64,000 nucleotides of DNA. Origin: Lachnospiraceae bacterium. GTDB taxonomy: Bacteria > Bacillota > Clostridia > Lachnospirales > Lachnospiraceae. The position numbers were made by a program, and so were the translations under genes. Of the stretch, positions 24,899 through 34,944 are shown one piece after another. The stretch lies in contig JAKSSF010000001.1 in assembly GCA_024403235.1 (NCBI GenBank), positions 1 to 64,000 on the forward strand. Reading direction: 5' to 3'. Each line of letters opens with the position of its first letter. Position 1 is the first letter of the stretch. The notes under the pieces are model-generated. The model was not told where the DNA came from and did no database searches. It saw nothing but the letters and a program-made list of their open reading frames with translations.

Positions 24899-26461
24899 TT
24901 ATGGTTCACTTACTTTAACAATAATTGTATCCCAAGCCACTGCATATTCTCCATACGGATAACATGGCATATTTTGATAATATTCGTCATACGCTTTTGA
25001 TTCATACTCATCATATGAAACATGTAGATTCAGTCCCATCACATTTTGGAGCAACGCTGTATAAGATGCCGCCATCGCTGTACCTGATAACCAAAAGCTT
25101 CCTACTTTTGCATACTCATTTACCTGGCTGCGCAATTCGCTTTTTCCAAATAGCGGATTAGCTGATGGCATACCTATAAAGAAATACTCTTTTTCCGATG
25201 TAAGCATTCCCTTGGAATTTAAATCCTGCAAAAGTCCCTGCATTAATGATACTGTAGCTGTATAATCTTCTTGCATTACTTTGTGATCCATCAACACCTG
25301 CATTGTCTGCCCATAAACATTAATAACACAGCCTGTAACCACTACTCCTGCTACAAGCTTCTTTGGCTGAATATTATTATCAAAAATCAATTTACAAACT
25401 ATAGCAAAACTGATGGCTGAGAAAAAAGCAAAAGGCCCACCTGTTTGAGGCATAAAATCTGCACCAAGGGCTAAAATATTCGCAAAGCCACATGCAACTG
25501 GAACCAAAACTATACAACATAATAATATAATTATTCTACCTGGCTGTAATTTCTTATTCTTCTTCAAGTTCCATGTGATGCCCCCAACAAAAGCAACGAA
25601 AAGAATACAATGATAAGCGAGTTCCCAATGTATTGTATTTAAAATATTCATTCTCATTAAATTATCTCGTATATAGAACCAGAAAATACGATACACCTGC
25701 CTAATGGAACTTGGTAATGTCTGTAAAATGGTTAGTATGTTAATTGAATTAATTCCACGATAATCACTTAATTCTGAACCGGTAATTTTTAAATTTATTT
25801 TTAATGAAACGAAATATAAAATACCTCCTAAAAATAATGATACAAAATATCGAATAGCCGCTTCCAAAAGTTTTTCTTTGTAATCATCGTTTTGCAATAA
25901 TATAAGTACAAAAGAAATTAATCCCACAAGACAAAAAATACCAATATATGATTGATATAATCCCATAGAAATAGAAAAACAAACTGCAGCTAGAAAAATT
26001 GCCCAATATCTGTTTTTTATTTTTTCATTACATACAGCAGCTAGAACCGCTGCCAAAAAAGCCAATGCATAAATAATAGACATAAAGCGATACGAAACTA
26101 TTGCACTAAAAATTGGAGTGGAAAAAAAGATACACCCTCCAATTGCCGCTAACCATCCATCTTTCACATCAAGAATATACAATGTCAAAATAAATCCTAT
26201 GATAAATATAAACATGGTAACCAGCATATTGATTGGTTCCATATGTAAACCTCTCTGTATTACATCCACATATGGCCATATCCATCGTCCGCTGGCTCTT
26301 TCAACATCTCCGGCATAATGAAAACTTTGCTGCCAAAATCCATCTCCTACATTGGTAAGTTCATGCAAGGTATAGTATGAATACAATAGGCATACGAACA
26401 GGCTGAGAATAGTTATGGTTTTTTTATATTTTTTTATAATTTCACTCAAATTAAACATCAT
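24899..26461 (-). CDS. GtrII-like glucosyltransferase-domain membrane protein
   Basis: A 520-residue protein with about ten or more membrane segments. The first outer loop, with NVGDGFWQQSFHYAGDVERA and SGRW, matches the glucosyltransferase (Glucos_trans_II) domain that adds sugar from a polyprenyl-phosphate donor to a surface polysaccharide outside the cell. The C-terminal 140 residues include a periplasm-like domain. AGGGGGAAATC precedes the ATG at 26461. It has a promoter (26511-26540) and follows the terminator at 26566-26593, so it begins a new unit with GtrA and GtrB. Confidence 0.78.
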   Translation of the reverse strand: MMFNLSEIIKKYKKTITILSLFVCLLYSYYTLHELTNVGDGFWQQSFHYAGDVERASGRWIWPYVDVIQRGLHMEPINMLVTMFIFIIGFILTLYILDVKDGWLAAIGGCIFFSTPIFSAIVSYRFMSIIYALAFLAAVLAAVCNEKIKNRYWAIFLAAVCFSISMGLYQSYIGIFCLVGLISFVLILLQNDDYKEKLLEAAIRYFVSLFLGGILYFVSLKINLKITGSELSDYRGINSINILTILQTLPSSIRQVYRIFWFYIRDNLMRMNILNTIHWELAYHCILFVAFVGGITWNLKKNKKLQPGRIIILLCCIVLVPVACGFANILALGADFMPQTGGPFAFFSAISFAIVCKLIFDNNIQPKKLVAGVVVTGCVINVYGQTMQVLMDHKVMQEDYTATVSLMQGLLQDLNSKGMLTSEKEYFFIGMPSANPLFGKSELRSQVNEYAKVGSFWLSGTAMAASYTALLQNVMGLNLHVSYDEYESKAYDEYYQNMPCYPYGEYAVAWDTIIVKVSEP

Positions 26462-26510
26462 GATTTCCCCCTTCATCCTCTGAATACTTATATAGCGTAT
26501 TACATATGTT

Positions 26511-26540
26511 ATATTAGCATATTCCCACCTTTAGTGACAA
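26511..26540 (-). promoter_or_regulatory. Promoter of the GtrII-like gene
   Basis: Minus strand TTGTCA (26535-26540), 18-bp spacer, TAATAT (26511-26516), just downstream of the terminator of the preceding unit. Confidence 0.5.
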
Positions 26541-26565
26541 ATATAATTCATCGAATATGGACAAG

Positions 26566-26593
26566 GAAAAAGGGGATTCTATAAATCCCCTTT
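26566..26593 (-). terminator. Terminator after the GDSL pair
   Basis: A perfect 10-bp stem (26569-26578 with 26584-26593) with a 5-nt loop, then T residues on the minus strand, 14 bp after the stop at 26607. It ends the long unit that starts near 42.3 kb. Confidence 0.88.
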
Positions 26594-26606
26594 ACACAAA
26601 TCATTC

Positions 26607-27635
26607 TTATTTCATTTTTATCAAAGATTCAGTCACTATTTCTGCATATTTCTCTCGTGCTTTCTCATTTAAAAAGATACTATCTTCCATATAATCCATC
26701 GCATTCACAGCTGAAATTCCCATCTGCTCATACATATTCAAGAAGCTTGAGTCTGTCTGAACTGCTGCAATGTTCATAGCTTCTACATAATCCAGTAAAG
26801 TACCGTGTCCCTCATCATGGGTAGTACAATCCTCCGGTCCTACCCAAATGTCACAGTAGGTAGGTGCTAAAAACAGAATTTTTATATTTGGATATCTTTC
26901 GTGTAATCGAAGTGCTGCATGTCGTAGTGCTCCCATATAGGTATTTAATCCGTAATAATCACCCTCTTCAGATTCTAACCTGGCATTAAACAGATAATCC
27001 TGAATTCCATAAGAGATTAACACATAGTCCACTGTATCCCAATCTATTTTATCCACTACACGGATAGCATACTCTCCTTTAATCTGATCCACTGGGTCTA
27101 TTATTCCCATCATGATATAAATCATGGTACTCAAGGACTTGCTATGCCAATTATTCATTACGTCTACTGTCTCATCATCTGTACTTGCTCTAGTTCCGTT
27201 TATCGCACAATTATAGATCGTGGCCCCGGTTTCTTTTGCTACCTGATAGGCAATACCGGTTGGACTACGATAAGTATTCCAAATGCTGTCTCCGAATACA
27301 ACGATATTCTTACCGGATAAAGGCTTTACTCCATCCTGCTTCAAATCAATCACTACATCTTCTTGTAGAATGGCTTGCTCTGCTGTAGATAACACCGCTA
27401 TCCCAGATGATTGATTTCCGGTCACACCTTCTTCTTTGAAAAGATTTCCATCAGTCGTATCTGTTTTCTGCTGTTTTTCCGCTAAAAAGCTTCCCTCAGA
27501 AACAGCATTAGGTTCTTCCGATGCATTGTGCCTTGTCATCTGTATTTTTTTATCCCATAGAAATCCTACCGCGCATAAAAGGAAAAGAATAACGATTAGC
27601 TGTCCAACGATTAATACTTTTTGTTCTTTTTTCAC
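26607..27635 (-). CDS. GDSL/SGNH hydrolase-like protein, probable pseudoenzyme
   Basis: A membrane-anchored protein of 342 residues from a GTG at 27635 with AGGAGGAG nine bases before; an ATG at 27653 overlapping the upstream stop would give 348. After one helix (about 6-27) and a polar linker of about 80 residues comes an SGNH domain with block I VVFGDSIW (Ser present) and NGTR. Block III reads YGIQDY where the tandem paralog has YGLNDY, and block V reads DSIF where the paralog has DGVH, so the usual Asn and catalytic His are replaced by Gln and Phe (Phe codon at 26673-26675). The frame is intact, so it is not a simple pseudogene. It may bind glycan or assist the active paralog. Confidence 0.85.
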   Translation of the reverse strand: MKKEQKVLIVGQLIVILFLLCAVGFLWDKKIQMTRHNASEEPNAVSEGSFLAEKQQKTDTTDGNLFKEEGVTGNQSSGIAVLSTAEQAILQEDVVIDLKQDGVKPLSGKNIVVFGDSIWNTYRSPTGIAYQVAKETGATIYNCAINGTRASTDDETVDVMNNWHSKSLSTMIYIMMGIIDPVDQIKGEYAIRVVDKIDWDTVDYVLISYGIQDYLFNARLESEEGDYYGLNTYMGALRHAALRLHERYPNIKILFLAPTYCDIWVGPEDCTTHDEGHGTLLDYVEAMNIAAVQTDSSFLNMYEQMGISAVNAMDYMEDSIFLNEKAREKYAEIVTESLIKMK

Positions 27636-27649
27636 CGTGCTTCTCCTCC

Positions 27650-28633
27650 TCATATAATAGAATTGATATACCCGGAAACAATACGAGCATACTTCTCTCG
27701 TCCCGCTTGATTTAAATGCACACCATCATCAGAATACTCCTTCAAATTATCTGCATTCAGTTCCATTTTTTCATACATATTCAACAAATAGGTGTTTACC
27801 TGTTCTGATGCAGTAATCATACCATTTACATAATCCGGCAAGACACCATTCCCAAAGTTATGAGTGGTGCAGTCTTCTTCTCCTGACCACATATCGCAAT
27901 AGGTAGGTGTAATAAAAATTATCTGCAAATTCGGATAGGATTCCCGCATTTTGTTGGCCGCATGACGTAGGGCTCCCATGTAGGTATCCATTTCATACAT
28001 ACCCGATTCCGCATCTACTGGTACATTAAAAAAATAATCATTTAATCCATAAGAGAAAATCACATAATCTACTGTAGTAAAATCCACTTCTTTTATCACT
28101 TCCAAAGCAGGTAATCCAGCCAATTGCTCATCGGCTGATAATTCTCCTCTGGCAACATACATCATCGTATTTAAAGACTGACTATTCCACACCCCTCTTA
28201 CATCTGTATTATTGCTATCTGAAGTGGCACGACTTCCGCCTATAGTGCAGTTGTACACTGTTGCTCCTGTTTGCTCTGATACCTGATAGGCAATACCGGT
28301 TTCATCACGCCATCCATCCCAAAGACTATCTCCAAACACAACAATTTTCTTATTATACGCTTTCGCTTCTACAATATTTTCCTGTTCTTCTGCAGATGCA
28401 TCTGTTTCTTCCATTTGTGACGCCTCTGCCGGATTGGATTGTGGAACGGCTTCCACAACCTCTTCTATTAAATCTTCCGTCGGCTCTGCTACTTCTTCCA
28501 TTTTTTGCTCAGATAAATTTTGTTCTTGTTTTTCTGATGCAGTTTGCAGCAAAAGTGCAATTATAATTGCTAATAAAACTATAATAATCACAGATTCCAA
28601 TAAAAGAATTCCATTTGCAGATTTTCGTTTCAT
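27650..28633 (-). CDS. GDSL/SGNH hydrolase, membrane-anchored
   Basis: A 327-residue protein with an N-terminal membrane helix (about 10-29), an acidic linker rich in Glu (about 32-92) and an extracytoplasmic SGNH domain. All catalytic blocks are present: GDSLW (Ser103), Gly133, YGLND (Asn198) and DGVH (Asp303, His306). Such enzymes remove or transfer acyl groups on carbohydrates. The stop overlaps the ATG region of the next gene (ATGA type), and the two proteins are clear paralogs, sharing TYMGALRHAA, PTYCD and EDCTTH. Likely acts on acetylated surface polysaccharide made by this locus. Confidence 0.88.
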   Translation of the reverse strand: MKRKSANGILLLESVIIIVLLAIIIALLLQTASEKQEQNLSEQKMEEVAEPTEDLIEEVVEAVPQSNPAEASQMEETDASAEEQENIVEAKAYNKKIVVFGDSLWDGWRDETGIAYQVSEQTGATVYNCTIGGSRATSDSNNTDVRGVWNSQSLNTMMYVARGELSADEQLAGLPALEVIKEVDFTTVDYVIFSYGLNDYFFNVPVDAESGMYEMDTYMGALRHAANKMRESYPNLQIIFITPTYCDMWSGEEDCTTHNFGNGVLPDYVNGMITASEQVNTYLLNMYEKMELNADNLKEYSDDGVHLNQAGREKYARIVSGYINSII

Positions 28634-28768
28634 TTATACATCACCTGCTCTCTATCCCTTTTCCTATGTTTCCTCAAATTTACTTGTTAACACAGCTTGT
28701 ACTTTACCGTATTATTTTTGCATTCCATTTAGAAATTCTTTAATATTTTCTTAAAATAGATAGTATTA

Positions 28769-30292
28769 TCAATTTTTCAGCTCATATAAATAAAAAACAG
28801 TATCTTTCCCTTCATGAAGCTTTGCCGGAGCCTGATAAATTAACTCATAGCCGGCATTTTCTATGTATTCCGGCTCGTAGCCTCGAGAAATCACATATTT
28901 CACCTGATGCTCTTCAATGTATCTTTGCTGCTCTTTTCTTACCTGATCATATAGAATAGTTTGTGTTTGAAACCAATAACAGTTTGGTACAATTCCCGTC
29001 ACAGTATATAACCCTGCATCCAGACACCCAATATTCAACAATGTATTGTCTTCCGCTTCCGGAATCTGTTGTGCCAATTGATACAGATAAGATTCCTCTT
29101 TTGTTGTTTTACGATACTCCGTGTTCATGGAAAAGGCATTGGCAAATATAAGACTTGCCGCAAAAATCACAATTCCTGTAGAGAATACCAATACCAAATG
29201 TCCATCCCTAAGCTGCTCATACAGCCAATCCAGTGCTTGTCCAACAGGAATCATTCCTAATATAGCAAATACACTTAAGGGCAGAGAATAATACATCAAT
29301 TCCACGCCACCAATATAAATTCCCAGAAAAGTAAAGAAGCAAAGTCCTAGTACTGCAAGCTTTTCCCAAATGACTCTTTTTCTAGAAACAAGTAGGCCTA
29401 TAACGCCCAGTATGATAAAGCAAAAATATCGTATATTCACAATGATTTGCCAATACAGTATTTTAGCAAGCTTGTACGCACGAATCCCTAAGGTCATAGC
29501 CTCATCAGATAAATCACTGTATACAAATACATTGTAATAGATATAGCCCTGATACCAATAAAACAAAGATTTATTCACTGCAAAATAAATAAACCAGGGA
29601 ACAGATGGTAACAGCATTCCACCTAAAAATATCCCACAGTCAAAAAGCAACTCCTTCCATTGCCCTTTTAGCATACGGCTTATTACCACAACCAACATCC
29701 ATGCTGCAAAAAATCCCAAAGAATTAAACTTGATTAAAAGAATAAAACCAGCGCATAAACCGGAAACAAAGATTTCTTTTCGCTGAAAAATGCTTTCTTT
29801 TTCTTTATAATGCTTTAAAAGCAAATATAAACCAATGCTAAAGAAAGGTAGTTCTACTTCTTCTGCACTACCGCCCCAATAAAAACTAACAGACGAATAG
29901 ATTATCGCTGCCAAAACAGGCAACAGCATGCATGCAATACCAGGTTTTACGTACAATTCTATGCTTTTTTTTGCAAAACACAAAAATACAGTCGCTAATA
30001 TCAGCTCCATCAGAAAAACACCACGAAATGTGGTATGAGAAAGCAAATATGCCAATCCATATACAAAATATAAAAAAGGCCCCTTTTGATCCAGAATGTC
30101 ACGATATATCACTTTACCATTAAACAAAGCTTTGCCCATAGAAAAATAACTATTGGCATCGTCCCAATTATTGTAAGCATACAGAAAAGAAGAACGTGAA
30201 CAAATTAACAAAAAAAGAAATGCTATAAAAAAGCAAAACAATATAGAACAAATACTATTTTTTTTGCTTGCTATATAAGTGCTTATTTTCAA
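28769..30292 (-). CDS. GT39-like (ArnT/PMT type) membrane glycosyltransferase
   Basis: About 507 residues with some eleven hydrophobic segments. The first outer loop holds AYNNWDDANSYFSMG and DILDQKGPFLYFVYGL, the acidic and KGP motifs of GT39-type GT-C enzymes that use polyprenyl-phosphate sugars. A short outer domain follows at the C terminus. Start choice is uncertain: two TTG codons are available, and the one at 30292 has GGAG eight bases before. About 135 bp without clear signals separates it from the GDSL gene downstream. Probably decorates the glycan outside the membrane. Confidence 0.78.
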   Translation of the reverse strand: MKISTYIASKKNSICSILFCFFIAFLFLLICSRSSFLYAYNNWDDANSYFSMGKALFNGKVIYRDILDQKGPFLYFVYGLAYLLSHTTFRGVFLMELILATVFLCFAKKSIELYVKPGIACMLLPVLAAIIYSSVSFYWGGSAEEVELPFFSIGLYLLLKHYKEKESIFQRKEIFVSGLCAGFILLIKFNSLGFFAAWMLVVVISRMLKGQWKELLFDCGIFLGGMLLPSVPWFIYFAVNKSLFYWYQGYIYYNVFVYSDLSDEAMTLGIRAYKLAKILYWQIIVNIRYFCFIILGVIGLLVSRKRVIWEKLAVLGLCFFTFLGIYIGGVELMYYSLPLSVFAILGMIPVGQALDWLYEQLRDGHLVLVFSTGIVIFAASLIFANAFSMNTEYRKTTKEESYLYQLAQQIPEAEDNTLLNIGCLDAGLYTVTGIVPNCYWFQTQTILYDQVRKEQQRYIEEHQVKYVISRGYEPEYIENAGYELIYQAPAKLHEGKDTVFYLYELKN

Positions 30293-30354
30293 TATCAATA
30301 CTCCAATCCCTTATCATTTGTGCTTAATATATCATTTTTATTTGTAAGGTATTT

Positions 30355-31863
30355 TTACTCAAGATAAATTCGGTAAATTTGGTAATCCTCCTGACGTTCA
30401 GACAAGACTTCTGTCTGATACAGTAACTCCATTTTGGCTTTTTCTCGATTTTCTTCCCATTCCGTCAAATAAGAATCCGGTGACATTATCAATATAAATG
30501 ATTTATCATTTGGAAATGTAGTTTCCACCCATCGCTGCAATTTAGGAAAAGAAATATATTGACTTTGTTTCTCACTCCAATCTGCATAAGAAACCTGTTC
30601 TCCACTGCCAGCAAAATATGCATGATACTGCGGTAAGAATCCCCATATAGTGGAGGTATATGGTACATTTACCTCTACTATAATTTCATCTTGCGAGATA
30701 TTCTTCTTAATAAATTGAGCCGTATTATAAGCATCTGAATAGGAACCATGAAGAGCATTTGGCAAATTGCTTACTACAGGTCCATTCCAATGAATGAAAG
30801 TCTGAAGACCAAATACTATCAAAAAAATTTGCGTAAAGTAATAAATTCCTTTATTCCATTTAGTGTTTCCCCAAGTATTTTTATCGCTTACCCAAAATGT
30901 CCAAAGTAATACAAAAATCAAAGATAAGAAATGCCAAATATTCAACTCATAGATAATAACGCTGAATACCACTTGAAAAGCTACCGTACCTGCAAAAACT
31001 CCCCAGGGCAATAGTTGTTTTGTTAGTAAAATCCAAAGTATAGCTAATACAGCCAATACACTTAAAGTAATCATGCTGCTCAAATGCGTATTTCCTGTAA
31101 GGCGAGTACTGATATAGTAAAGCATTTGTTTTACTGCTTGAGTGGTATCATATAAGCCCATATCCCGAACTTCAAACACAGGACTATCCGAAACCTTTGC
31201 CATGGTAGCCATGTATAAAAAGAAGCTTAGCATAGGAATCCAAACACCTTTCAAGGTTTGTTTGCAGTACCGGATCTTGCGTTCTTTCCAATCCAAATAA
31301 GCGGATTCCAATACCCAAATCACACTAATAAACCCTGCAACCGGAACAGCTATAGTTTCTGCCTGAACCAATAACCCTAACAGCAATCCATAAAAAATCG
31401 GTCTATCATATCGTTTTTGATAATAAAAAGCAGCCAAGATAATCCCTAGTGCAACTAAGCAATAAGCTCTTGCAATGACCGGATAGTAATAGGTAAAGGC
31501 AGGCGAAAAAATCAGAACAAATTTAGCCACTAAAGAAAAAGGGCTATAAAAAATAAAAATCCAGGTAGCTAATGCCATAATCCCTAAACTAAGTAACCCC
31601 ATAATCTGACAAGGTAACCCCAGCTTTGCAAAGGGCATAACTAATAAATACCAAAGGCAAGGATGACCTTGATATTTCAATTCCTGAAACAATTGTAAGA
31701 CTGACAAATCTCGCCCCATAAGCCATACATTAACTTCATCACGCCACATTTCGTGAACACAAAGCAGATAGGCATTAAAAATAATATACAAAGCCAATAG
31801 TATCCATTTCATTATTACATTTACTTGTTTTAAATCATATCTAGCTCTCATACCAAACCACAT
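30355..31863 (-). CDS. GT-C-like polytopic membrane protein
   Basis: About 502 residues with around eleven membrane segments. CVHEMWRDEVNVWLMG in the first outer loop is an acidic motif typical of mannosyltransferase-like GT-C proteins, and YQGHPCLWYL follows. The C-terminal outer region contains FLPQYHAYFAGSGEQ. It has no strong ribosome site; GTG at 31869, ATG at 31863 and ATG at 31851 are all possible starts. It lies between the second MBOAT-SGNH pair and the GT39-like gene. The substrate is unknown. Confidence 0.72.
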   Translation of the reverse strand: MWFGMRARYDLKQVNVIMKWILLALYIIFNAYLLCVHEMWRDEVNVWLMGRDLSVLQLFQELKYQGHPCLWYLLVMPFAKLGLPCQIMGLLSLGIMALATWIFIFYSPFSLVAKFVLIFSPAFTYYYPVIARAYCLVALGIILAAFYYQKRYDRPIFYGLLLGLLVQAETIAVPVAGFISVIWVLESAYLDWKERKIRYCKQTLKGVWIPMLSFFLYMATMAKVSDSPVFEVRDMGLYDTTQAVKQMLYYISTRLTGNTHLSSMITLSVLAVLAILWILLTKQLLPWGVFAGTVAFQVVFSVIIYELNIWHFLSLIFVLLWTFWVSDKNTWGNTKWNKGIYYFTQIFLIVFGLQTFIHWNGPVVSNLPNALHGSYSDAYNTAQFIKKNISQDEIIVEVNVPYTSTIWGFLPQYHAYFAGSGEQVSYADWSEKQSQYISFPKLQRWVETTFPNDKSFILIMSPDSYLTEWEENREKAKMELLYQTEVLSERQEDYQIYRIYLE

Positions 31864-31912
31864 TGACACAATTATTATTGATAGTTAATAAATACATGAA
31901 AAGAAAATCCCT

Positions 31913-33409
31913 TTAGGAATTGCTCAAAAATAATACATTCTCTACATCCCCTGCAGAATTTAACAAAACAATCTGCATATCATCTTTTATATGTTCTTCC
32001 ATGTTCAAGAAGTTATTATCATAATCTTCATTCTTATATATTGCAGAGAAGTCCCTAAGTCCTATATATTCTATTTCACCAAATACTGTATCTTCATACA
32101 TTTCTTGTGCTTCTCCTACTTGTTCAAGCATTTTCCCATTGGTGGTATCTAAAATGCACAAGTATGGTCCATTTGTATCTTTTGCTTGTTCAACAGCATC
32201 TGTTCCTGTAATTTGTTTTAATAATTCTCTCACAGTCTCATCGTGAAGATACACAGAGTCATAAGGCATATATACAAAAGCATTATATGATAAAGCATCA
32301 ACCAATCCCAGGGCGCAATACACATCCGTGCAATTTTGTAATTCATTTTTATTCTTTTCATTCCATGCTGAAACCTTTTGTTCCCAAAAACCAAAAGCAT
32401 CCTCTTCACGATGATCCGTTAGCCCATAAACATTGCTCAGTTCACGCCCTATAAAAGATGTCATTTTTCTCATGCCCCTTGCATTCAAATGACTGGAATC
32501 ACTCATATCTGTTTTATAATCGATTACGCCATTGGACTCAGGATCCAACATATTATAAAACAATACATCCTGTTCTATTGCTAACTGAGAGGCATAGTTA
32601 GCCGCTTGCCAATCTTCTTTATAGGATTCCACCATAGGCATAAAAGTAAGCATAACTTGAATATCCTCAGCTTCACATAAATCTAAAATCTTATCTAGAT
32701 ACTGCTGACTAACAGAATATCCCGATATGGTTCCAACTTCATCTTCCGGCTTATTTATTTTAGGTTTTTTTAAAAACTCTTTTCGTTCTTCTGAACCCAA
32801 CACATAAAGAGTATTATTTAACTTAAAATCATTTTTTTCTAACGAGGACCACCTATCATGATATAAAGAAAAATCCCACCAAAATTCTTTTCTAAGTTCT
32901 TTGTCTTGAATCAAATCACAAATAGCTTCATATTTTGTTTTCGAAAAAGGCCAACAATCCATATTTGTATGAAGCATGGAAACTGATCCTCTACAAACCT
33001 TTTCCTCCTCTGTTCCATTCATTACATCAAGATATTTATAATTTCTATCCAATGCCCACAAATCTAACACTATACATTTCGGGTCACAATAATCCAACGC
33101 ATTTTTTAATGTCCAATAGGCTTCTGTTACCATGCCTCCCGGTTTTCCCATATTATAGGATGTAATTCCATATTCCTGATACATTTGCAACGGATTCAGA
33201 CTATTTAAAACATGAGAAGAGCCCAAAAATAATACATCTATCTGATCTGCTGCTTGAAAAAAATCATCATATTTTTTTTGACTATCTTTTCGTTGTACAA
33301 TTTTTGACGCATATAAAATCAGAGCGACAACAATACCCCAAAATACTGCTATTTTTATACAAATCAAAAGCTTACTGTTTAATGTAAGACCATCCACTCT
33401 TTCTTCCAT
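31913..33409 (-). CDS. SGNH-type protein paired with MBOAT copy 2
   Basis: A 498-residue protein with a membrane helix at about 14-32 and an extracytoplasmic SGNH domain. Block I is LFLGSSHVLNSLNP, and the C-terminal catalytic pair is in DSSHLNARG. NMGKPGGMVTEAYW is typical of this family. A further 170 residues follow the catalytic domain, longer than in the two 356-residue SGNH proteins here. AGGATAAAAA before the ATG overlaps the MBOAT stop, 11 bp upstream, so the pair is certainly one unit. Expected role: final acetyl transfer to surface glycan. Confidence 0.85.
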   Translation of the reverse strand: MEERVDGLTLNSKLLICIKIAVFWGIVVALILYASKIVQRKDSQKKYDDFFQAADQIDVLFLGSSHVLNSLNPLQMYQEYGITSYNMGKPGGMVTEAYWTLKNALDYCDPKCIVLDLWALDRNYKYLDVMNGTEEEKVCRGSVSMLHTNMDCWPFSKTKYEAICDLIQDKELRKEFWWDFSLYHDRWSSLEKNDFKLNNTLYVLGSEERKEFLKKPKINKPEDEVGTISGYSVSQQYLDKILDLCEAEDIQVMLTFMPMVESYKEDWQAANYASQLAIEQDVLFYNMLDPESNGVIDYKTDMSDSSHLNARGMRKMTSFIGRELSNVYGLTDHREEDAFGFWEQKVSAWNEKNKNELQNCTDVYCALGLVDALSYNAFVYMPYDSVYLHDETVRELLKQITGTDAVEQAKDTNGPYLCILDTTNGKMLEQVGEAQEMYEDTVFGEIEYIGLRDFSAIYKNEDYDNNFLNMEEHIKDDMQIVLLNSAGDVENVLFLSNS

Positions 33410-33420
33410 TTTTTATCCTC

Positions 33421-34854
33421 TTAAAACCCATGGTAAATAAAACTAGATATATCCAACCCAGATCCCCAAATGCCGCAAATCAGCACAATGAGAATCCCTA
33501 CAATATAAACCGGCCATCGTAGAAGCAAATGCTCTTTTTCAAGCTTTTCTATTATGTATATCCCTTTTTCATTGCATATATCTACAAACAACACTAATGC
33601 ACTTCCCAGTACTAACAATGTCAAACTCGGATAATCCAATCCCAAATTATAAATCGTACCGTCAAAAAGCTGCCAGAATTGCGGCGTTAAAAACCGCTTC
33701 CATAATCCTATTACAGTCATTAAATCTGATGCCTGAAAAAGCATCCAGGCAATGGTTACATAGAAAAATGTACTTGCTACTTGCAAACTGCACAAGCTAA
33801 TACTTTTTTGCAATCTGAACATTTTACACAGTTTAGTTCGAATAGGTTTCAGAATTGCCCCTATTACCTGATATATACCATGTAAAGCCCCCCATAAAAT
33901 AAATGTCCATCCTGCTCCATGCCAAAGTCCACTTAATAAAAAAACTGCTATAATATTACAATATTTTCTAACAGTACCTTTTCGGTTCCCCCCAAGCGGG
34001 ATATAAATATAATCTCGAAACCAGGTAGACAAAGATATATGCCATCTTCTCCAAAAATCTGCAATACTAACAGCAAAATAGGGACGTTTGAAATTCTCCA
34101 CAACCGAAATGCCCAGTGTTTCTGCTAAACCTATGGCAATATTGGTATAGCCTGAAAAGTCAAAATAAATTTGCAACGAATATAGGCAAGCTGTCAGAAA
34201 AATAATCCCTCCCCCATATTGCTCAGGGGTTCCATAAACAGTCTTTACCACTATAGCAATCCTATCTGCCAAGACCATTTTCATAAAATAGCCCCATAAC
34301 ATGCGTAAAAGACCATGCTTTATAAATGCCAATCGAAAACAGACCTTTTTCATCCTTTCCAATTGAAATTGTTCTAGTAAATGCGATGCACGCTCAATAG
34401 GTCCAGAAAGAATAATCGGGAAAAAGGAAATAAATAATAAATAATTTATAAAATTCTTTTCTGCCCTATAATCTCCGCGATGCACATCTATTACATATGC
34501 CATTGCCATAAAGGTATAAAAAGATATTCCAACGGGCAATACTACACTTTGCAATCTTCCTCCTGATAAAAATCCTATATATTTAAAATATCCCAGAAAT
34601 AATAAATCAAAAACTATAGCAGAATATAGAATCGTTTTGGGGGATTTCAATTTATTCTTTTCCACCCCCAGACCTGCCATATAGGAAATAATTGCTATGG
34701 CAAATAAGCAGAGTAAATAGATTCCACTTTGCATTGCATAGAAAAAAATACTAGTTATGCATAGCCAAATACTTTTTCCTTTACCGGGTAACATATAATA
34801 CACACCCACTGTGATAATACAAAATATCATAAATTCCAAAGATACAATTTGCAT
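33421..34854 (-). CDS. MBOAT-family O-acyltransferase (AlgI-like), copy 2
   Basis: A 477-residue polytopic enzyme with FFPIILSGPIERA, YFDFSGYTNIAIG, YIPLGGNRKGTVR and LSGLWHGAGW followed by LHG, the conserved MBOAT histidine region. The ATG at 34854 with GGGAGAGAATCGTC before it is preferred to an in-frame start 15 codons upstream. It exports acyl groups for polymer O-acetylation. Adjacent SGNH partner at 31913, and the YdjC-type deacetylase lies 90 bp upstream. Confidence 0.92.
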   Translation of the reverse strand: MQIVSLEFMIFCIITVGVYYMLPGKGKSIWLCITSIFFYAMQSGIYLLCLFAIAIISYMAGLGVEKNKLKSPKTILYSAIVFDLLFLGYFKYIGFLSGGRLQSVVLPVGISFYTFMAMAYVIDVHRGDYRAEKNFINYLLFISFFPIILSGPIERASHLLEQFQLERMKKVCFRLAFIKHGLLRMLWGYFMKMVLADRIAIVVKTVYGTPEQYGGGIIFLTACLYSLQIYFDFSGYTNIAIGLAETLGISVVENFKRPYFAVSIADFWRRWHISLSTWFRDYIYIPLGGNRKGTVRKYCNIIAVFLLSGLWHGAGWTFILWGALHGIYQVIGAILKPIRTKLCKMFRLQKSISLCSLQVASTFFYVTIAWMLFQASDLMTVIGLWKRFLTPQFWQLFDGTIYNLGLDYPSLTLLVLGSALVLFVDICNEKGIYIIEKLEKEHLLLRWPVYIVGILIVLICGIWGSGLDISSFIYHGF

Positions 34855-34944
34855 GACGATTCTCTCCCAGCTTTTTCTTATACCAAATACGTATGACAAA
34901 TGCCAAAGGAATTCTCTCCCTTGGCATCACACAGGGTTATTCTA

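Noticed and set aside
26607..27635. Treating the second GDSL gene as a pseudogene
   Set aside because: The frame, the membrane anchor and most of the domain are intact. Only specific catalytic-block residues changed, which fits a pseudoenzyme better than decay.
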